DNA of 64,000 bases from Mycolicibacterium alvei (GCF_010727325.1 NZ_AP022565.1:868001-932000); one strand, 5' to 3'. Counted from the first letter of the stretch, positions 26,557 to 35,644 are shown. Program-made: numbers and translations. The notes: a model not told the origin generated them from the letters alone.

Positions 26557-27398
26557 CAGCCGCCGCCATCGAAGCCGCCGTCAACCCGGCGGAACCGAAA
26601 TCGGTCAAGGGATCACCCAAGTGGGGCGACCTGGTGCTGCGACTGGTCGCCGGGCTGGTCCTGCTCTACCTGTTCCTGCCCATCTTTGTCATCGTGCTCT
26701 TCTCGTTCAACAAGCCGGCGGGCAAGTTCAACTACACCTGGCAGGGATTCACCCTGGACAACTGGGCCGACCCGTTCAAGTACCCGGCGCTGACCGAGGC
26801 CTTGAAGATGAGCCTCAACGTGGCCGCGGTCTCCACCGTGATCGCACTGGTACTGGGCACAATGGTGGCAATTGCCCTGGTGCGTCAACGATTCCGTGGC
26901 CAGAAAGCAGTCGACACGTTCCTGGTGCTGCCGTTGACCGCCCCGGAGGTCGTCATGGGCGCCTCATTGTTGACCCTTTTCCTCGATCTGGGCTGGGCCA
27001 CCGGATACACCACGATCGTGCTGGCGCACATCGCGTTCCAGGTCAGCTTCATCGCGCTGACGGTGCGGGCGCGGGTGCGCGGTTTCGACTGGACGCTCGA
27101 AGACGCCTCGATGGACCTGGGTGCCGGACCCACCCGGACGTTCTTCAAAGTGACGCTGCCGCTGATTGTTCCGGGCATCGTGGCCGCGGCGATATTGTCG
27201 TTCGCCTTGTCGTTGGACGACTTCATCATCACCTACTTCGTCAGTGGTTCCACCGTCACCTATCCGCTGTACGTCAATGCCGCGGTCAAGGCCGCGGTGC
27301 CACCGCAGATCAACGTCCTGGCCACGGTGATCCTGGTGGTCAGCCTGCTGCTACTCATGGTCGGAACGCTCTACCGGCGCAAGCGCATCGACATCTGA
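26553..27398 (+). CDS. potC: Polyamine-type ABC transporter permease C
   Basis: A 281-residue partner permease with six helices. The first helix is LVAGLVLLYLFLPIFVIVLF, and the EAA loop is LEDASMDLGAGPTRTFFKVT followed by LPLIVPGIVAAAIL. LSLDDFIITYFVSGS is a hallmark of PotC-type proteins. ATG 26553 overlaps the upstream stop. It is the last gene of the four-gene operon; the next gene is on the other strand 16 bases later. Confidence 0.88.
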   Translation: MTAAAIEAAVNPAEPKSVKGSPKWGDLVLRLVAGLVLLYLFLPIFVIVLFSFNKPAGKFNYTWQGFTLDNWADPFKYPALTEALKMSLNVAAVSTVIALVLGTMVAIALVRQRFRGQKAVDTFLVLPLTAPEVVMGASLLTLFLDLGWATGYTTIVLAHIAFQVSFIALTVRARVRGFDWTLEDASMDLGAGPTRTFFKVTLPLIVPGIVAAAILSFALSLDDFIITYFVSGSTVTYPLYVNAAVKAAVPPQINVLATVILVVSLLLLMVGTLYRRKRIDI

Positions 27399-27414
27399 GC
27401 ACGGCCCGGGTCGG

Positions 27415-28287
27415 TCAACCGATCTCGGCCGGAACCGGTGCCGCCCGCGCTCCCGTGCGTGCGGCACCGATGCCGGCGACCACCACCAGACAGATGCCGA
27501 TCACCGCGGCGACGGACGGAACCTGCTGCAGCATGAGGAGACCGATCAGCATCGCGAATGCCGGTTCGAGGGCCATCAATGTGCCGAAGGCGGCGGTGCT
27601 CAGGTAACGCAGTGCAGTCATCTCCAGGGCGAACGGGACAACCGGCAGCAGGAGCGCCAGGCCGGCGCCGATCATCAGGAGCTGAGGCGTCATCTGGTCG
27701 AACACCGAGGGGCCCACGGCCGCGGTGCTGACCAGCCCGGCGACCGGCATGGACACGGCCAGGCCCTTGACCCCGGCAACTTCGTCCCCCACCCGTTGGG
27801 TCAGCAGGATGTAGCCGGCCCAGCAGAGTGCGGCGCCCAGCGCGAAGGCCACGCCGAGGACATCCACGTCACCCGACCACGGCTCGGTCAGCAGCACCAC
27901 CCCGACCGCGGCCAGCCCGGGGTAGAGAACACGACCACGGCCCCGGCCGTGAGCCACGGCGACTCCGAGCGGGCCGAGGAACTCAAGCGCGCTTGCCGTG
28001 CCGAGTGGGATCCGCGACAGGGCGGCCATGAACAGCATCGTCACCCCGGCCGTAACCACCCCGAGCACGACGCAGGTCCAGAAGGCCGACCTGGTGAACG
28101 CTGACGGCCGTGGCCGCACGATCGCCAGCATCAGAACCCCGGCCCAGGCCAAGCGGAGCCACGCGGCGCCCTCGGCGCCGATGTCGTCGATCAGGCCGAC
28201 GGAGACCGCCAGCCCGATCTGCACGCACACCATCGAGGCCACCGCCATCAATGCGCCGGTACGCGCTGGCTGTGGCGGCCCGGTCAT
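27415..28287 (-). CDS. EamA (DMT) family exporter, RhtA-like
   Basis: A 290-residue protein with ten predicted membrane helices in two EamA repeats. The phrases [40 protein letters not shown] and [20 protein letters not shown] are typical of RhtA-like threonine/homoserine exporters of the drug/metabolite superfamily. It starts 3 bases after the TetR gene (28291) on the same strand, so that regulator likely controls it. It may export a product or toxic intermediate of the neighbouring Rieske pathway (inference). Confidence 0.82.
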   Translation of the reverse strand: MTGPPQPARTGALMAVASMVCVQIGLAVSVGLIDDIGAEGAAWLRLAWAGVLMLAIVRPRPSAFTRSAFWTCVVLGVVTAGVTMLFMAALSRIPLGTASALEFLGPLGVAVAHGRGRGRVLYPGLAAVGVVLLTEPWSGDVDVLGVAFALGAALCWAGYILLTQRVGDEVAGVKGLAVSMPVAGLVSTAAVGPSVFDQMTPQLLMIGAGLALLLPVVPFALEMTALRYLSTAAFGTLMALEPAFAMLIGLLMLQQVPSVAAVIGICLVVVAGIGAARTGARAAPVPAEIG

Positions 28288-28290
28288 GAG

Positions 28291-28902
28291 CTATTGCGCT
28301 TTGGGCACAACGATGTTGGACAGCACCATACGAAGGAACGGGCGGTACACCGGCTGCCCGTCGATCAGGCTGTTGAGCGTCACCCCGTCGTTGGCGGCCA
28401 AGATCACCCGGGCCAGATCCAGTGCCGAAACGCTCAGCTGCCCACCCAGGCGTGCAGCGCCCTTGGCGATGTAATCGGCCAGTGCGTGCGCCGTCTCCTC
28501 CCGTTGGGCTGCCACCCGATCTCGCGCCTCGGGATTGCGGAGCAGGTACAGCGTGTATTCGGATCCCAGCGCCGCGCGATCCGAGCCCTCGCCGCCGACC
28601 AGATCGCGCCACCGGTCGCCGAGCTCATCGGCATCCAGATCGTCGAGCCGGTGGAAGGTGGCGATCACATCGGCGAAGCCGTCGAGAAACAGCTGGCGCC
28701 GGCGTTCCACCACCGCGAGAAACAGCTCTGCCTTGCTGCCGAAATGGGAGTAGATGGCGCCGCGGGTGTACCCGCCGATCTCGGCGATGTCCTCGAGGGC
28801 GGCGCCGTCGAATCCCTTGCGCGCGAACACCTCCTCGGCAGCGTCCAGCAGGACGTTTCGGGTGTGCTCCAAGCGGCGTTGCTTCGTCCAGCGTTCGGCC
28901 AT
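28291..28902 (-). CDS. TetR family regulator (AcrR-like)
   Basis: A 203-residue repressor with helix-turn-helix TRNVLLDAAEEVFARKGFDG, then AALEDIAEIGGYTRGAIYSH and FGSKAELFLAVVERR. The C-terminal domain is of the AcrR type. It lies third in the row of genes reading left from the divergent gap at 29.12-29.29 kb, after the 65-aa gene and before the EamA gene. The 40-bp dyad at 29167-29206 is its most likely operator, controlling itself and the Rieske oxygenase operon on the other strand. The ligand is unknown, probably an aromatic or steroid-like acid. Confidence 0.86.
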   Translation of the reverse strand: MAERWTKQRRLEHTRNVLLDAAEEVFARKGFDGAALEDIAEIGGYTRGAIYSHFGSKAELFLAVVERRRQLFLDGFADVIATFHRLDDLDADELGDRWRDLVGGEGSDRAALGSEYTLYLLRNPEARDRVAAQREETAHALADYIAKGAARLGGQLSVSALDLARVILAANDGVTLNSLIDGQPVYRPFLRMVLSNIVVPKAQ

Positions 28903-28921
28903 GGTCCCATCCTGTCAAACG

Positions 28922-29119
28922 TCAGCGAACTTGTACTGCGGACGCCTGGTCGAACGTGTCGATCCCCCACCGCTGATCGGTGGGCCGGAAGGTTTCGGAT
29001 TCCTCCACCGCCGCGTCGCTTCCGCTGGCGCGTAACGCGTGGGTCTTGAATGCCCTCGCAGCGGTACTGAGCACCGCCTCCGCCGGGCTACCCGCGACGA
29101 CCTCCAATTGGGACCGCAT
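28922..29119 (-). CDS. Small hypothetical protein, Rieske locus
   Basis: A 65-residue soluble protein (MRSQLEVVAGSPAEAVLSTA ... DTFDQASAVQVR). No family is recognised and there is no membrane segment. The case for reality is the strong GGAGG placed 7 bases before ATG 29119 and its position as first gene of the leftward unit, 19 bases before the TetR start. The first half is helical; the second half is acidic then polar. Confidence 0.55.
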   Translation of the reverse strand: MRSQLEVVAGSPAEAVLSTAARAFKTHALRASGSDAAVEESETFRPTDQRWGIDTFDQASAVQVR

Positions 29120-29166
29120 CAGCGCACCTCCACAGCCGTTGACATGTGAGCCAAACCATATATATT

Positions 29167-29206
29167 CATCACTGTATTACATATACGGGCATGTATAACA
29201 GTGATG
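29167..29206. promoter_or_regulatory. 40-bp dyad operator of the Rieske locus
   Basis: Arms CATCACTGTATTACAT (29167-29182) and ATGTATAACAGTGATG (29191-29206) are reverse complements with two mismatches around 8 bases. It sits in the gap between divergent starts at 29119 and 29292, in an A/T-rich patch with -10-like hexamers. Length and symmetry fit a TetR operator, presumably bound by the TetR product at 28291-28902. Confidence 0.75.
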
Positions 29207-29291
29207 CCAGTCAAACAGCCGGCAGGCGGCGTGAACGGCCGCGGAGAGTGTCAACACCTCACAGCCAGTAGAGAAACGAGGAGGTCCGCAC

Positions 29292-30644
29292 GTGCAGACA
29301 GCACGCCCCGGAAATTGGGTCGAGAACGCCACCGGCCTGGACGATATCGCCCCCGATGCATATCGGATGGAGATCCCGACCAGTCGCTACATAGCATCGG
29401 AATTTGTTGGCCAGGAACGTGATTCGATTTGGATGAAAGTCTGGCAGGTGGTCGGCCGGTGCGACGATTTGACCAAGGCCGGCGACTGGAAGCAGTACCA
29501 GATCTTCGATCAGTCCTACCTCATCGTGCGCGGTAAGGACGACAAGATCCGCGGCTTCGTGAACGCCTGCCGGCACCGGGGCAACGTGCTCTGCCGGGAA
29601 CCCCGCGGCAACGCCAAACGGGGCTTCCTGTGTCAGTACCACCTGTGGTCATACGACCTGGACGGGCGACTCAGGGGGATGCTGCGGGAGGCGCTGGCCG
29701 GTCCGATCGACAAGGACACCCACGGTCTGATCGAGGTGTCGGTGGACACCTTCGCCGGGTTCATTTTCCTCAACCCGGATCCGGACGCGGAACCTCTGGC
29801 CGACTTCATCGGCGAGGAGGTCGCGACCCTGCTCGAGCCGTACCGCCTCGACGAGATGGTCACCGTGATGGACGTGACCGAGGCCGTCGACTGCAACTGG
29901 AAGGTGGTCCTCGATGCCTTCCAGGAGGGCTACCACATTGACGGCATTCACCCGCAGTTGCTGCGGGTGATCAACATCGACCCGGCCACCAGCCGCTACC
30001 GGTTCTTCGAGCGACACAGTGTGGCGATGGCGCCGTTCGACGTGGTCGGAGCAAGTCCTGAGGCCCAGGTCGACGGGATCATGGACCTGCCCGAAACGTT
30101 CCCGTCGACGGTCGCGGTACTGCCCCGTTTCCAGGAGCTGGTGGCCGAATACCGCGGCGAGGACGGTGCGTTGAACTTCCCCGACGGCGTGACGGCCCGC
30201 ACCTTGCTGCAGCGGGCAACGCGAGACACGTTGACCGGCATGGGCCTCGATGTCAGCGGGTTGACCGACGCCCAGATGAGCGACAACCACGGCTGGGTGT
30301 GGTTCCCGAATTTCTTCATGACGATCCGTGCCGGCGAAGCTCACATCATCATGTCGCTGCCCGACCCGGACGGCGATCCCAACCGGTGCATCTGGCATGT
30401 CGCCAGCTACATGTGGTTGCCCGACGAGATGAAAGCCGCGTTCACCGCCGAGCCGATCGTGGTCGACGAGGCCGGTAGCTACAAGTATTTCGAGGCGCTG
30501 CAACAGGATTACGAGCAGATGCCACGCCAGCAGCTCGGATTACGCAACACCGCGTTGACGCACATGGCACTGGTGAAGGAAGAGGTCGTCATTGCGCACT
30601 TCCACTCGGTTGTCGACAGGTACCTGCAGACCACGAACGCCTGA
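29292..30644 (+). CDS. Rieske ring-hydroxylating oxygenase alpha subunit
   Basis: A 450-residue oxygenase. The Rieske [2Fe-2S] ligands are C93-x-H95 in NACRHRGN and C114-x2-H117 in CQYHLWSY. The mononuclear iron site is D208, H215 and H220 in LDAFQEGYHIDGIHPQ. It should hydroxylate an aromatic or steroid-like substrate using electrons from a separate reductase, which is not encoded nearby. GTG 29292 follows GAGGAGGT. The NTF2-like gene at 30673 may supply the small beta-type partner or a downstream isomerase. No ring-cleavage gene is adjacent. Confidence 0.88.
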   Translation: MQTARPGNWVENATGLDDIAPDAYRMEIPTSRYIASEFVGQERDSIWMKVWQVVGRCDDLTKAGDWKQYQIFDQSYLIVRGKDDKIRGFVNACRHRGNVLCREPRGNAKRGFLCQYHLWSYDLDGRLRGMLREALAGPIDKDTHGLIEVSVDTFAGFIFLNPDPDAEPLADFIGEEVATLLEPYRLDEMVTVMDVTEAVDCNWKVVLDAFQEGYHIDGIHPQLLRVINIDPATSRYRFFERHSVAMAPFDVVGASPEAQVDGIMDLPETFPSTVAVLPRFQELVAEYRGEDGALNFPDGVTARTLLQRATRDTLTGMGLDVSGLTDAQMSDNHGWVWFPNFFMTIRAGEAHIIMSLPDPDGDPNRCIWHVASYMWLPDEMKAAFTAEPIVVDEAGSYKYFEALQQDYEQMPRQQLGLRNTALTHMALVKEEVVIAHFHSVVDRYLQTTNA

Positions 30645-30672
30645 ATTGCTTGAGGAAAGAGGACTTCTACCG

Positions 30673-31137
30673 ATGAAAGCTGTCAGTGACGTGGTCGGTG
30701 AGTACACCGGCCGACCCCGGGTGGCGCTGGAGTACGCGGTGCGCACCAAGCGCATTGTCGACAGTGCCAAGCAGTCCGGTTTCGGCAGGGAAAGCTGGGC
30801 TCCGTTGGCCGAATTGCTGGCCCTCGACGAGTTCGAGCGGATCGGCAATTTCAAGGAGGTGATGGACTGGCCGCAGTATGTCGAGTTCCTAACCAACTGG
30901 GCGGTCTCGGCGGAGTGGGACGGGCTGTTCAAACGCGTCAGCGAGGTCGACGGAGTGGTCTTCCTCGAACTCGAAGAGCGTTCGCGGATGGGTGATTTCG
31001 AATCCGTGGTCAACTCGGTGTCGGTATACGAATTCACCGCCGACGAGAAGGTCCGCCATATCGACGTCTATCTTCAGATGGAGCTGCCCGGCATGGACAT
31101 ACCGACCAGTCATGAGGGAGTGGCGATCGCGGAGTGA
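30673..31137 (+). CDS. NTF2-like (SnoaL-type) protein of Rieske locus
   Basis: A 154-residue protein with helical first half (LAELLALDEFERIGNFKEVM) and strands GVVFLELEERSRM, SVVNSVSVYEFTADEKVRHI ending DVYLQMELPG, the cone-shaped NTF2 pattern with a substrate pocket. The lengths of Rieske beta subunits (~170-190 aa) and SnoaL isomerases (~140-150) both come close. It starts 28 bases after the oxygenase stop behind AGGAAAGAGG, clearly in one operon. Either a beta-like subunit or an isomerase is possible. Confidence 0.65.
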   Translation: MKAVSDVVGEYTGRPRVALEYAVRTKRIVDSAKQSGFGRESWAPLAELLALDEFERIGNFKEVMDWPQYVEFLTNWAVSAEWDGLFKRVSEVDGVVFLELEERSRMGDFESVVNSVSVYEFTADEKVRHIDVYLQMELPGMDIPTSHEGVAIAE

Positions 31138-31183
31138 GTCGCAGCGTCCCGTCAGTTCGACCGGTCTGACGGCCGCCAAACCT

Positions 31184-32002
31184 CTACCTCGGTCCGGAGC
31201 GGTCCGGAAACGGGTCGTTGTTGAAATCGATCTGCACCGCTGGATTGCTGATCGCCGTGACGAGGCCGGTGCCGAATGCCCCGGCACTGTCGTACAGCGT
31301 CGAAGCGCCGACGGCGACGCCATCGGCTGCCCAGTGCGAATCGGCCTGGACGCCGATCCACTCGTCACCGGGTAACCGCGACAGCGCGACCGTGAGGTCA
31401 CCGTTGATGTAGCCGACGCCGGCGGTGCCGAGGTTGGTGACCAGGCTGGTGCCCTCGGCAGCCATGGCCGCCCGGACGAACGGCGAATTCGGATGGCCCT
31501 GCACCACAGTGATGGTGCGGTTCATGAACCGCTTCCTCGAGGCGTTCTGATGCTCGGCGATGGCCCTACTCCAACCTCCCTCGTCACTGCCCATGTACGT
31601 CTTGCTGTCCCCGTCGAGGGCGGCAGGCGGTTCGAAACCCGTTGCGGTGGTCCATTCCTCACCGCGCGGGGGCGCGCTCAGCCGGTATTGGACCAACGTC
31701 GCGCGTGCCACGGTGACGCCGTCCTGCACCAGTTCGCATTCGGAGTTGCGGACCCGCCTGCCGTCACGGATCAACGCCACCTTTGTCGTGGTGGGTAATC
31801 CGCGCGCGGCCTTGAACAGGTCGACCGTCAACCGGGCCGGCAGAAACTCGGGAAGCCCGAAGGACGACTCCAGCGCCCGCGCCGCCAGCCCGACCAGTGC
31901 CGGCCCGTTGAGGTGGTCCTCACCCCAGTGGCTCTGTGCAAAGCGGGTCGGCTGGAATCTGTCCTGCTCGGACTGCACGAAATGGGCGTCAACCTCGGTC
32001 AT
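31184..32002 (-). CDS. Acyl-CoA thioesterase-like double hotdog protein
   Basis: A 272-residue protein resembling TesB-like acyl-CoA thioesterases with two hotdog units. The first unit has SHWGEDHLNGPALVGLAARA then ESSFGLPEFLPARLTVDLFK; the second has NRTITVVQGHPNSPFVRAAM and DSHWAADGVAVGASTLYDSA. It probably hydrolyses or binds an acyl-CoA intermediate. It converges with the oxygenase operon, 46 bases between stops. The MBL-fold gene lies 48 bases upstream on the same strand, so the two may form a unit. Confidence 0.72.
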   Translation of the reverse strand: MTEVDAHFVQSEQDRFQPTRFAQSHWGEDHLNGPALVGLAARALESSFGLPEFLPARLTVDLFKAARGLPTTTKVALIRDGRRVRNSECELVQDGVTVARATLVQYRLSAPPRGEEWTTATGFEPPAALDGDSKTYMGSDEGGWSRAIAEHQNASRKRFMNRTITVVQGHPNSPFVRAAMAAEGTSLVTNLGTAGVGYINGDLTVALSRLPGDEWIGVQADSHWAADGVAVGASTLYDSAGAFGTGLVTAISNPAVQIDFNNDPFPDRSGPR

Positions 32003-32050
32003 CGGCGAATCGTCGCATATGGGCTAACTAAATCTGTGAGCGGGGATCAG

Positions 32051-32746
32051 CTATCGCGCCTGGGCGCTGAGCCAGCGTTGTTGGAACCGGACGAAATGGG
32101 CGTCGACGACGGCACCGTGCCCGGGAACGAACACCCCGTGCTCACCGCCCGCGGCCAGTACGGTCTCAAGCGTCGTCGGCCAAGCCTCCAGATCGGAATC
32201 GGCGTCGATGACCGGATCACCGGACTGTTCGACAAGATCACCGCAGAACACCACCGGGTGCTCGTTCGGCACCGTCACGATCAGGTCGTGGGTGGTGTGG
32301 CCGGCACCGGGACGGCAGATACTTACGATTCGGCCGCCGAGATCGATATCACCACGGGCCACCTCGTGTGTGGGAACCGGCAGTGCCGCGATCGCCCGGT
32401 CGACGTCGTCGGCGTCGGCGCCGTGGTGGATCGCATCCGCCCTCAAGTGCGCTCGGCCGACAGACATGGCCGCCGCAACCTCTGGTGCACAGTAGATTTC
32501 GGCCTCCTTGAACCAGGGGCAACCCAGGACATGGTCGAAATGGTTGTGCGTCAGGATGATACGTGTGACATGCTGCCCCGTCAGTGCCCTGACATCGGCC
32601 TCGATACCGCGGGCCTCGGCCAATGTCGTACCGGCATCGACCAAAAGAGCGTGAGTGTTGCCGCTGACCAGACCGACCGTGACATCGAGAAACGGAAGGC
32701 GGGTGCGCCACACACCCGTACCCAGCTGTTCCCAGTCGTAGTTCAC
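32051..32746 (-). CDS. MBL-fold metallo-hydrolase
   Basis: A 231-residue metallo-beta-lactamase-fold enzyme. The zinc motif H67-x-H69-x-D71-H72 is seen in LTHNHFDHVLG. Other ligands are the His of AGHTTHDLIV, the Asp of FCGDLVEQ and the terminal His of FVPGHGAVVD. Family members hydrolyse thioesters, lactones or other esters. There is no lactamase context. Transcribed toward the thioesterase-like gene. Confidence 0.85.
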   Translation of the reverse strand: MNYDWEQLGTGVWRTRLPFLDVTVGLVSGNTHALLVDAGTTLAEARGIEADVRALTGQHVTRIILTHNHFDHVLGCPWFKEAEIYCAPEVAAAMSVGRAHLRADAIHHGADADDVDRAIAALPVPTHEVARGDIDLGGRIVSICRPGAGHTTHDLIVTVPNEHPVVFCGDLVEQSGDPVIDADSDLEAWPTTLETVLAAGGEHGVFVPGHGAVVDAHFVRFQQRWLSAQAR

Positions 32747-32859
32747 AGCCCGTCGCCGGCCAGCCGATCCACCCCTGCGAAGTTACTCCTGGGTGTCGCT
32801 TGGCCGCAGTGACCTGGCCGGAGAGGTTTGCCCTGGCGAGCTGTGGGAACTCCTAGCCC

Positions 32860-33612
32860 ATGTTGATCAGACGAATCGCCCGGCCCATGCTGTCTGCGAC
32901 CTTCATCGCTCGGGGCGTCGACACCCTGCGCGACCCGAGTACCTCCACCGAGACGACCCGCAGAACGCTGGGTGCGTTGAGTGCACTGCCCGGCCCGGTG
33001 GGGGCCGCGGTCCCGAGCAACGCCGACACGCTCACGCGGGTCAACGCGGCGGTACAGGTGGCAGGTGGGCTCCTGTTCGCGCTCGGCCGGGCACCGCGGC
33101 TGACCGCGGCGACCCTGGCTGTCACGATGATTCCGAGGGCTGTGGGTTCCCAAGCCTTGACGAAGGATTCCGACCCGCAACACGCCGCGACTCAGCGCCG
33201 GGAGTTTGTCACCGACGTGAGTCTGTTGGGCGGCCTGATCATCGCTGCGGCCGACACCGCCGGCAAACCGTCGCTGGCCTGGCGCGGACGCCGTGCCGCT
33301 CGGCAGGTCTCGGCCGGCCTCGCCGCTGCGGTTCCCGGTGTGACGGCCGGCGGCCTCAACAACAATGCCCTCAACATCAATGCCCTCACCGACAGTGCGC
33401 TCGCCGAGAAGGTCGGACACGGCCTGGTGGTCGGTGCCGAACGGGGCCGCGAACTGGCCGATGCGGCGATGGAGCGGACGAGTGAACTGGCTGCAGAGTT
33501 GGCGCACCTTGCGCGTGAACACGGACCTGAGGTTGCCGAGGCGGCCCGTGAACGCTCTGCCGCGCTCGCCGACATCGCCCGATCCCAACTTGACCAGCTC
33601 CGCGATCGGTAG
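32860..33612 (+). CDS. DoxX-family membrane protein with helical tail
   Basis: A 250-residue protein. The first ~130 residues carry the DoxX pattern (MLIRRIARPMLSATFIARGV, VNAAVQVAGGLLFALGRAPR, EFVTDVSLLGGLIIAAADTA), about four membrane helices. The last ~80 residues are a charged amphipathic helix rich in Ala/Glu/Arg (ELADAAMERTSELAAELAHL). DoxX proteins are linked to redox and thiol stress in mycobacteria. A short Asn/Leu repeat (LNNNALNINALTD) joins the two parts. The RDD gene follows 10 bases later. Confidence 0.75.
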   Translation: MLIRRIARPMLSATFIARGVDTLRDPSTSTETTRRTLGALSALPGPVGAAVPSNADTLTRVNAAVQVAGGLLFALGRAPRLTAATLAVTMIPRAVGSQALTKDSDPQHAATQRREFVTDVSLLGGLIIAAADTAGKPSLAWRGRRAARQVSAGLAAAVPGVTAGGLNNNALNINALTDSALAEKVGHGLVVGAERGRELADAAMERTSELAAELAHLAREHGPEVAEAARERSAALADIARSQLDQLRDR

Positions 33613-33622
33613 CGTTGACGGC

Positions 33623-34153
33623 ATGAGCACCGGTGACTATCAATCGGAATTCGGTCAGCACGGACAACCCGGCGGCTACCCACCGCCCTATGGCGGGCAG
33701 GTACCGGGTGGGTATCCCCCGCCCTACGGCACGCAGGCACCGGGCGGTCTGGGTCGGCGTTGGTTCGCCAGGGTGATCGACGGCATCCTCGTCGGGATCG
33801 TGGCGTTCTTCCTGGGCTTCTTCACAGACTCGCTGTCGAACTACTGGGTGACCGGCCTGTTCACTGGGCTGCTGATGTTCGTCTACTACGTGGCCTTCGA
33901 GGTGGGGATGGGCGCGACGCCCGGCAAGAAGATGCTCGGGCTCGCCGTGCATGGTCCGGGCAACGCGCCGAAGCCGACGGCCGCTCAGTCGGCGATTCGC
34001 AATGCCTTCACGCTGCTTACGATCATCCCGTTCGTGGGCGGGTTCCTTGCCGTTGTCGCGATGATCATCATTGCGGTGACCATCAGCGGCAGCCCCACCA
34101 AGCAGGGCAAGCATGACGAACTCGCCGGTGGAACACAGGTAACCCGGGGCTGA
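33623..34153 (+). CDS. RDD-family membrane protein
   Basis: A 176-residue membrane protein. The N-terminal ~45 residues are a Gly/Pro/Tyr-rich repeat (GGYPPPYG twice), common in actinobacterial membrane proteins. The RDD domain follows: RWFARVIDGILVGIVAFFLG, FEVGMGATPGKKMLGLAV and IRNAFTLLTIIPFVGGFLAV. RDD proteins have 3-4 helices and mostly unknown transport roles. Strong hairpin terminator downstream. Confidence 0.82.
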   Translation: MSTGDYQSEFGQHGQPGGYPPPYGGQVPGGYPPPYGTQAPGGLGRRWFARVIDGILVGIVAFFLGFFTDSLSNYWVTGLFTGLLMFVYYVAFEVGMGATPGKKMLGLAVHGPGNAPKPTAAQSAIRNAFTLLTIIPFVGGFLAVVAMIIIAVTISGSPTKQGKHDELAGGTQVTRG

Positions 34154-34162
34154 AAACCGTTG

Positions 34163-34194
34163 CGTGAGGTGCCTGTTCGCCCAGGCACCTCACG
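34163..34194. terminator. Bidirectional hairpin terminator
   Basis: A 13-bp perfect stem (core GTGAGGTGCCTG at 34164-34175 with its complement at 34182-34193) closes a 6-base loop. It lies between stops of convergent genes (34153 and 34214) and should end transcription from both. Confidence 0.82.
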
Positions 34195-34213
34195 TCGGGC
34201 TCGGTTCACCGGC

Positions 34214-35644
34214 TCAGATCACCAGTCCCAGCAGGAGAACGAAAACCAGGCCGGTCACCGACAGCACGGTCTCCATCAACGACCAGGATTTGATGGTCTG
34301 CCCCACCGTCATTCCGAAGTATTCCTTCACGAGCCAGAATCCGGCGTCATTCACGTGTGAGAAGAACAACGAGCCGGCACCGACGGCGAGCACCACCAGG
34401 GACACTTCCCCGGTACTCATTCCCTCGACCAGGCCGAGCATCAGCGACGAGGCGGTAATCGTGGCCACGGTCGCCGACCCGGTGGCTAACCGGATCAACA
34501 CGGCCAGCACCCAGGCCAGCAGTACCACCGACAGGTTGGCGCCCTTGGCCCATTCGGCGAGCAGGGTGCCGATCCCGGTGTCGACCAGAACCTGTTTGAA
34601 TCCGCCACCGGCCGCGACGATCAGGATGATGCCTGCCACCGGCGGAAGCGATGACTCGATGCATGTGACGATCTGGTCGCGGGTCATCTTGGCACCGCCA
34701 CCGAGAGTGAACATTCCGACCACCACCGCGATCAGCAACGCCATCAGAGGCTGACCGAGGATGTCGAACGTCTGCCGCAGCAGGTGGGACTTGTCGTCGA
34801 CGAAGATGTCGACGAGCGCCTTGCCCATCATCAGCGCCACCGGCAACAGAACGCTGAACATGGTGACGGTGAAGGTCGGTCGCGCCTTCGTCACGGTCGT
34901 CGTAGCCGCACCGGCCGCTCCTGCCGCTCCGACCGTGGCGTCCGCCGCGTCGAACCGGTCCGGAACCTCCAGGACCACCCAGCGACCGGCCAGTTTGCCG
35001 AACAACGGACCTGCCACCACGATCGTCGGGATTGCCACCAGCACGCCCAACGCCAGCGTGACGCCGAGATCGGCGTTGAGCAGGGAGATCGCCGCGACCG
35101 GTCCCGGGTGGGGCGGTACGAATCCGTGCATGGCCGACAGGCCTGCCAGAGCCGGGATGCCGACGGTGATCAGCGACAGTTGCGAACGTCGGGCCACCAG
35201 GTAGATCACCGGCATCAACAGCACCAGGCCGATCTCGAAGAACATCGGCAGGCCGATGATCGCGCCCACCAACGCCATTGCCCACGGCAGCGCCCTCGGT
35301 GACGCATGCCCGACGATGGTGTCCACGATCTCGTCGGCTCCCCCGGAGTCTGCCAACAGCTTGGCGAACATCGCGCCGAGCGCGATCAGTATCCCGACGC
35401 TGGCAGCGGTGGACCCGAAGCCGCTGGAGAATGAGGCGAGCACGTCGCTGATGTTCTCGCCCGCAGCCATGCCCACGGTCAGTGCACCGAAGATCAGGGC
35501 CAGGAACGGATGCAGCTTGACGATCGTGATCAGTACGACGATCAGGGCAATGCCGGCCAGTGCGGCCAGGACCAACTGCGCGCCGCCCGCCACGGGCTCG
35601 ACCAGGTCCGTCCCGGCCGCGAGATGAGTGAGGGCCGAGGTCAT
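34214..35644 (-). CDS. Gluconate:H+ symporter (GntP family)
   Basis: A 476-residue permease with 12-14 helices of the GntP family. Typical stretches are LHPFLALIFGALTVGMAAGE, SGGADEIVDTIVGHASPRAL, PMFFEIGLVLLMPVIYLVAR and HGFVPPHPGPVAAISLLNAD. It takes up gluconate or a related sugar acid. The start ATG 35644 overlaps the gluconokinase stop by 4 bases, so the kinase and permease are co-translated, kinase first. Control is probably by the divergent GntR gene at 36279. Confidence 0.88.
   Translation of the reverse strand: MTSALTHLAAGTDLVEPVAGGAQLVLAALAGIALIVVLITIVKLHPFLALIFGALTVGMAAGENISDVLASFSSGFGSTAASVGILIALGAMFAKLLADSGGADEIVDTIVGHASPRALPWAMALVGAIIGLPMFFEIGLVLLMPVIYLVARRSQLSLITVGIPALAGLSAMHGFVPPHPGPVAAISLLNADLGVTLALGVLVAIPTIVVAGPLFGKLAGRWVVLEVPDRFDAADATVGAAGAAGAATTTVTKARPTFTVTMFSVLLPVALMMGKALVDIFVDDKSHLLRQTFDILGQPLMALLIAVVVGMFTLGGGAKMTRDQIVTCIESSLPPVAGIILIVAAGGGFKQVLVDTGIGTLLAEWAKGANLSVVLLAWVLAVLIRLATGSATVATITASSLMLGLVEGMSTGEVSLVVLAVGAGSLFFSHVNDAGFWLVKEYFGMTVGQTIKSWSLMETVLSVTGLVFVLLLGLVI

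Noticed and set aside
33728..34114. Antisense frames over the DoxX and RDD genes
   Set aside because: Both are His/Arg-rich shadows; the plus-strand membrane proteins are well supported.
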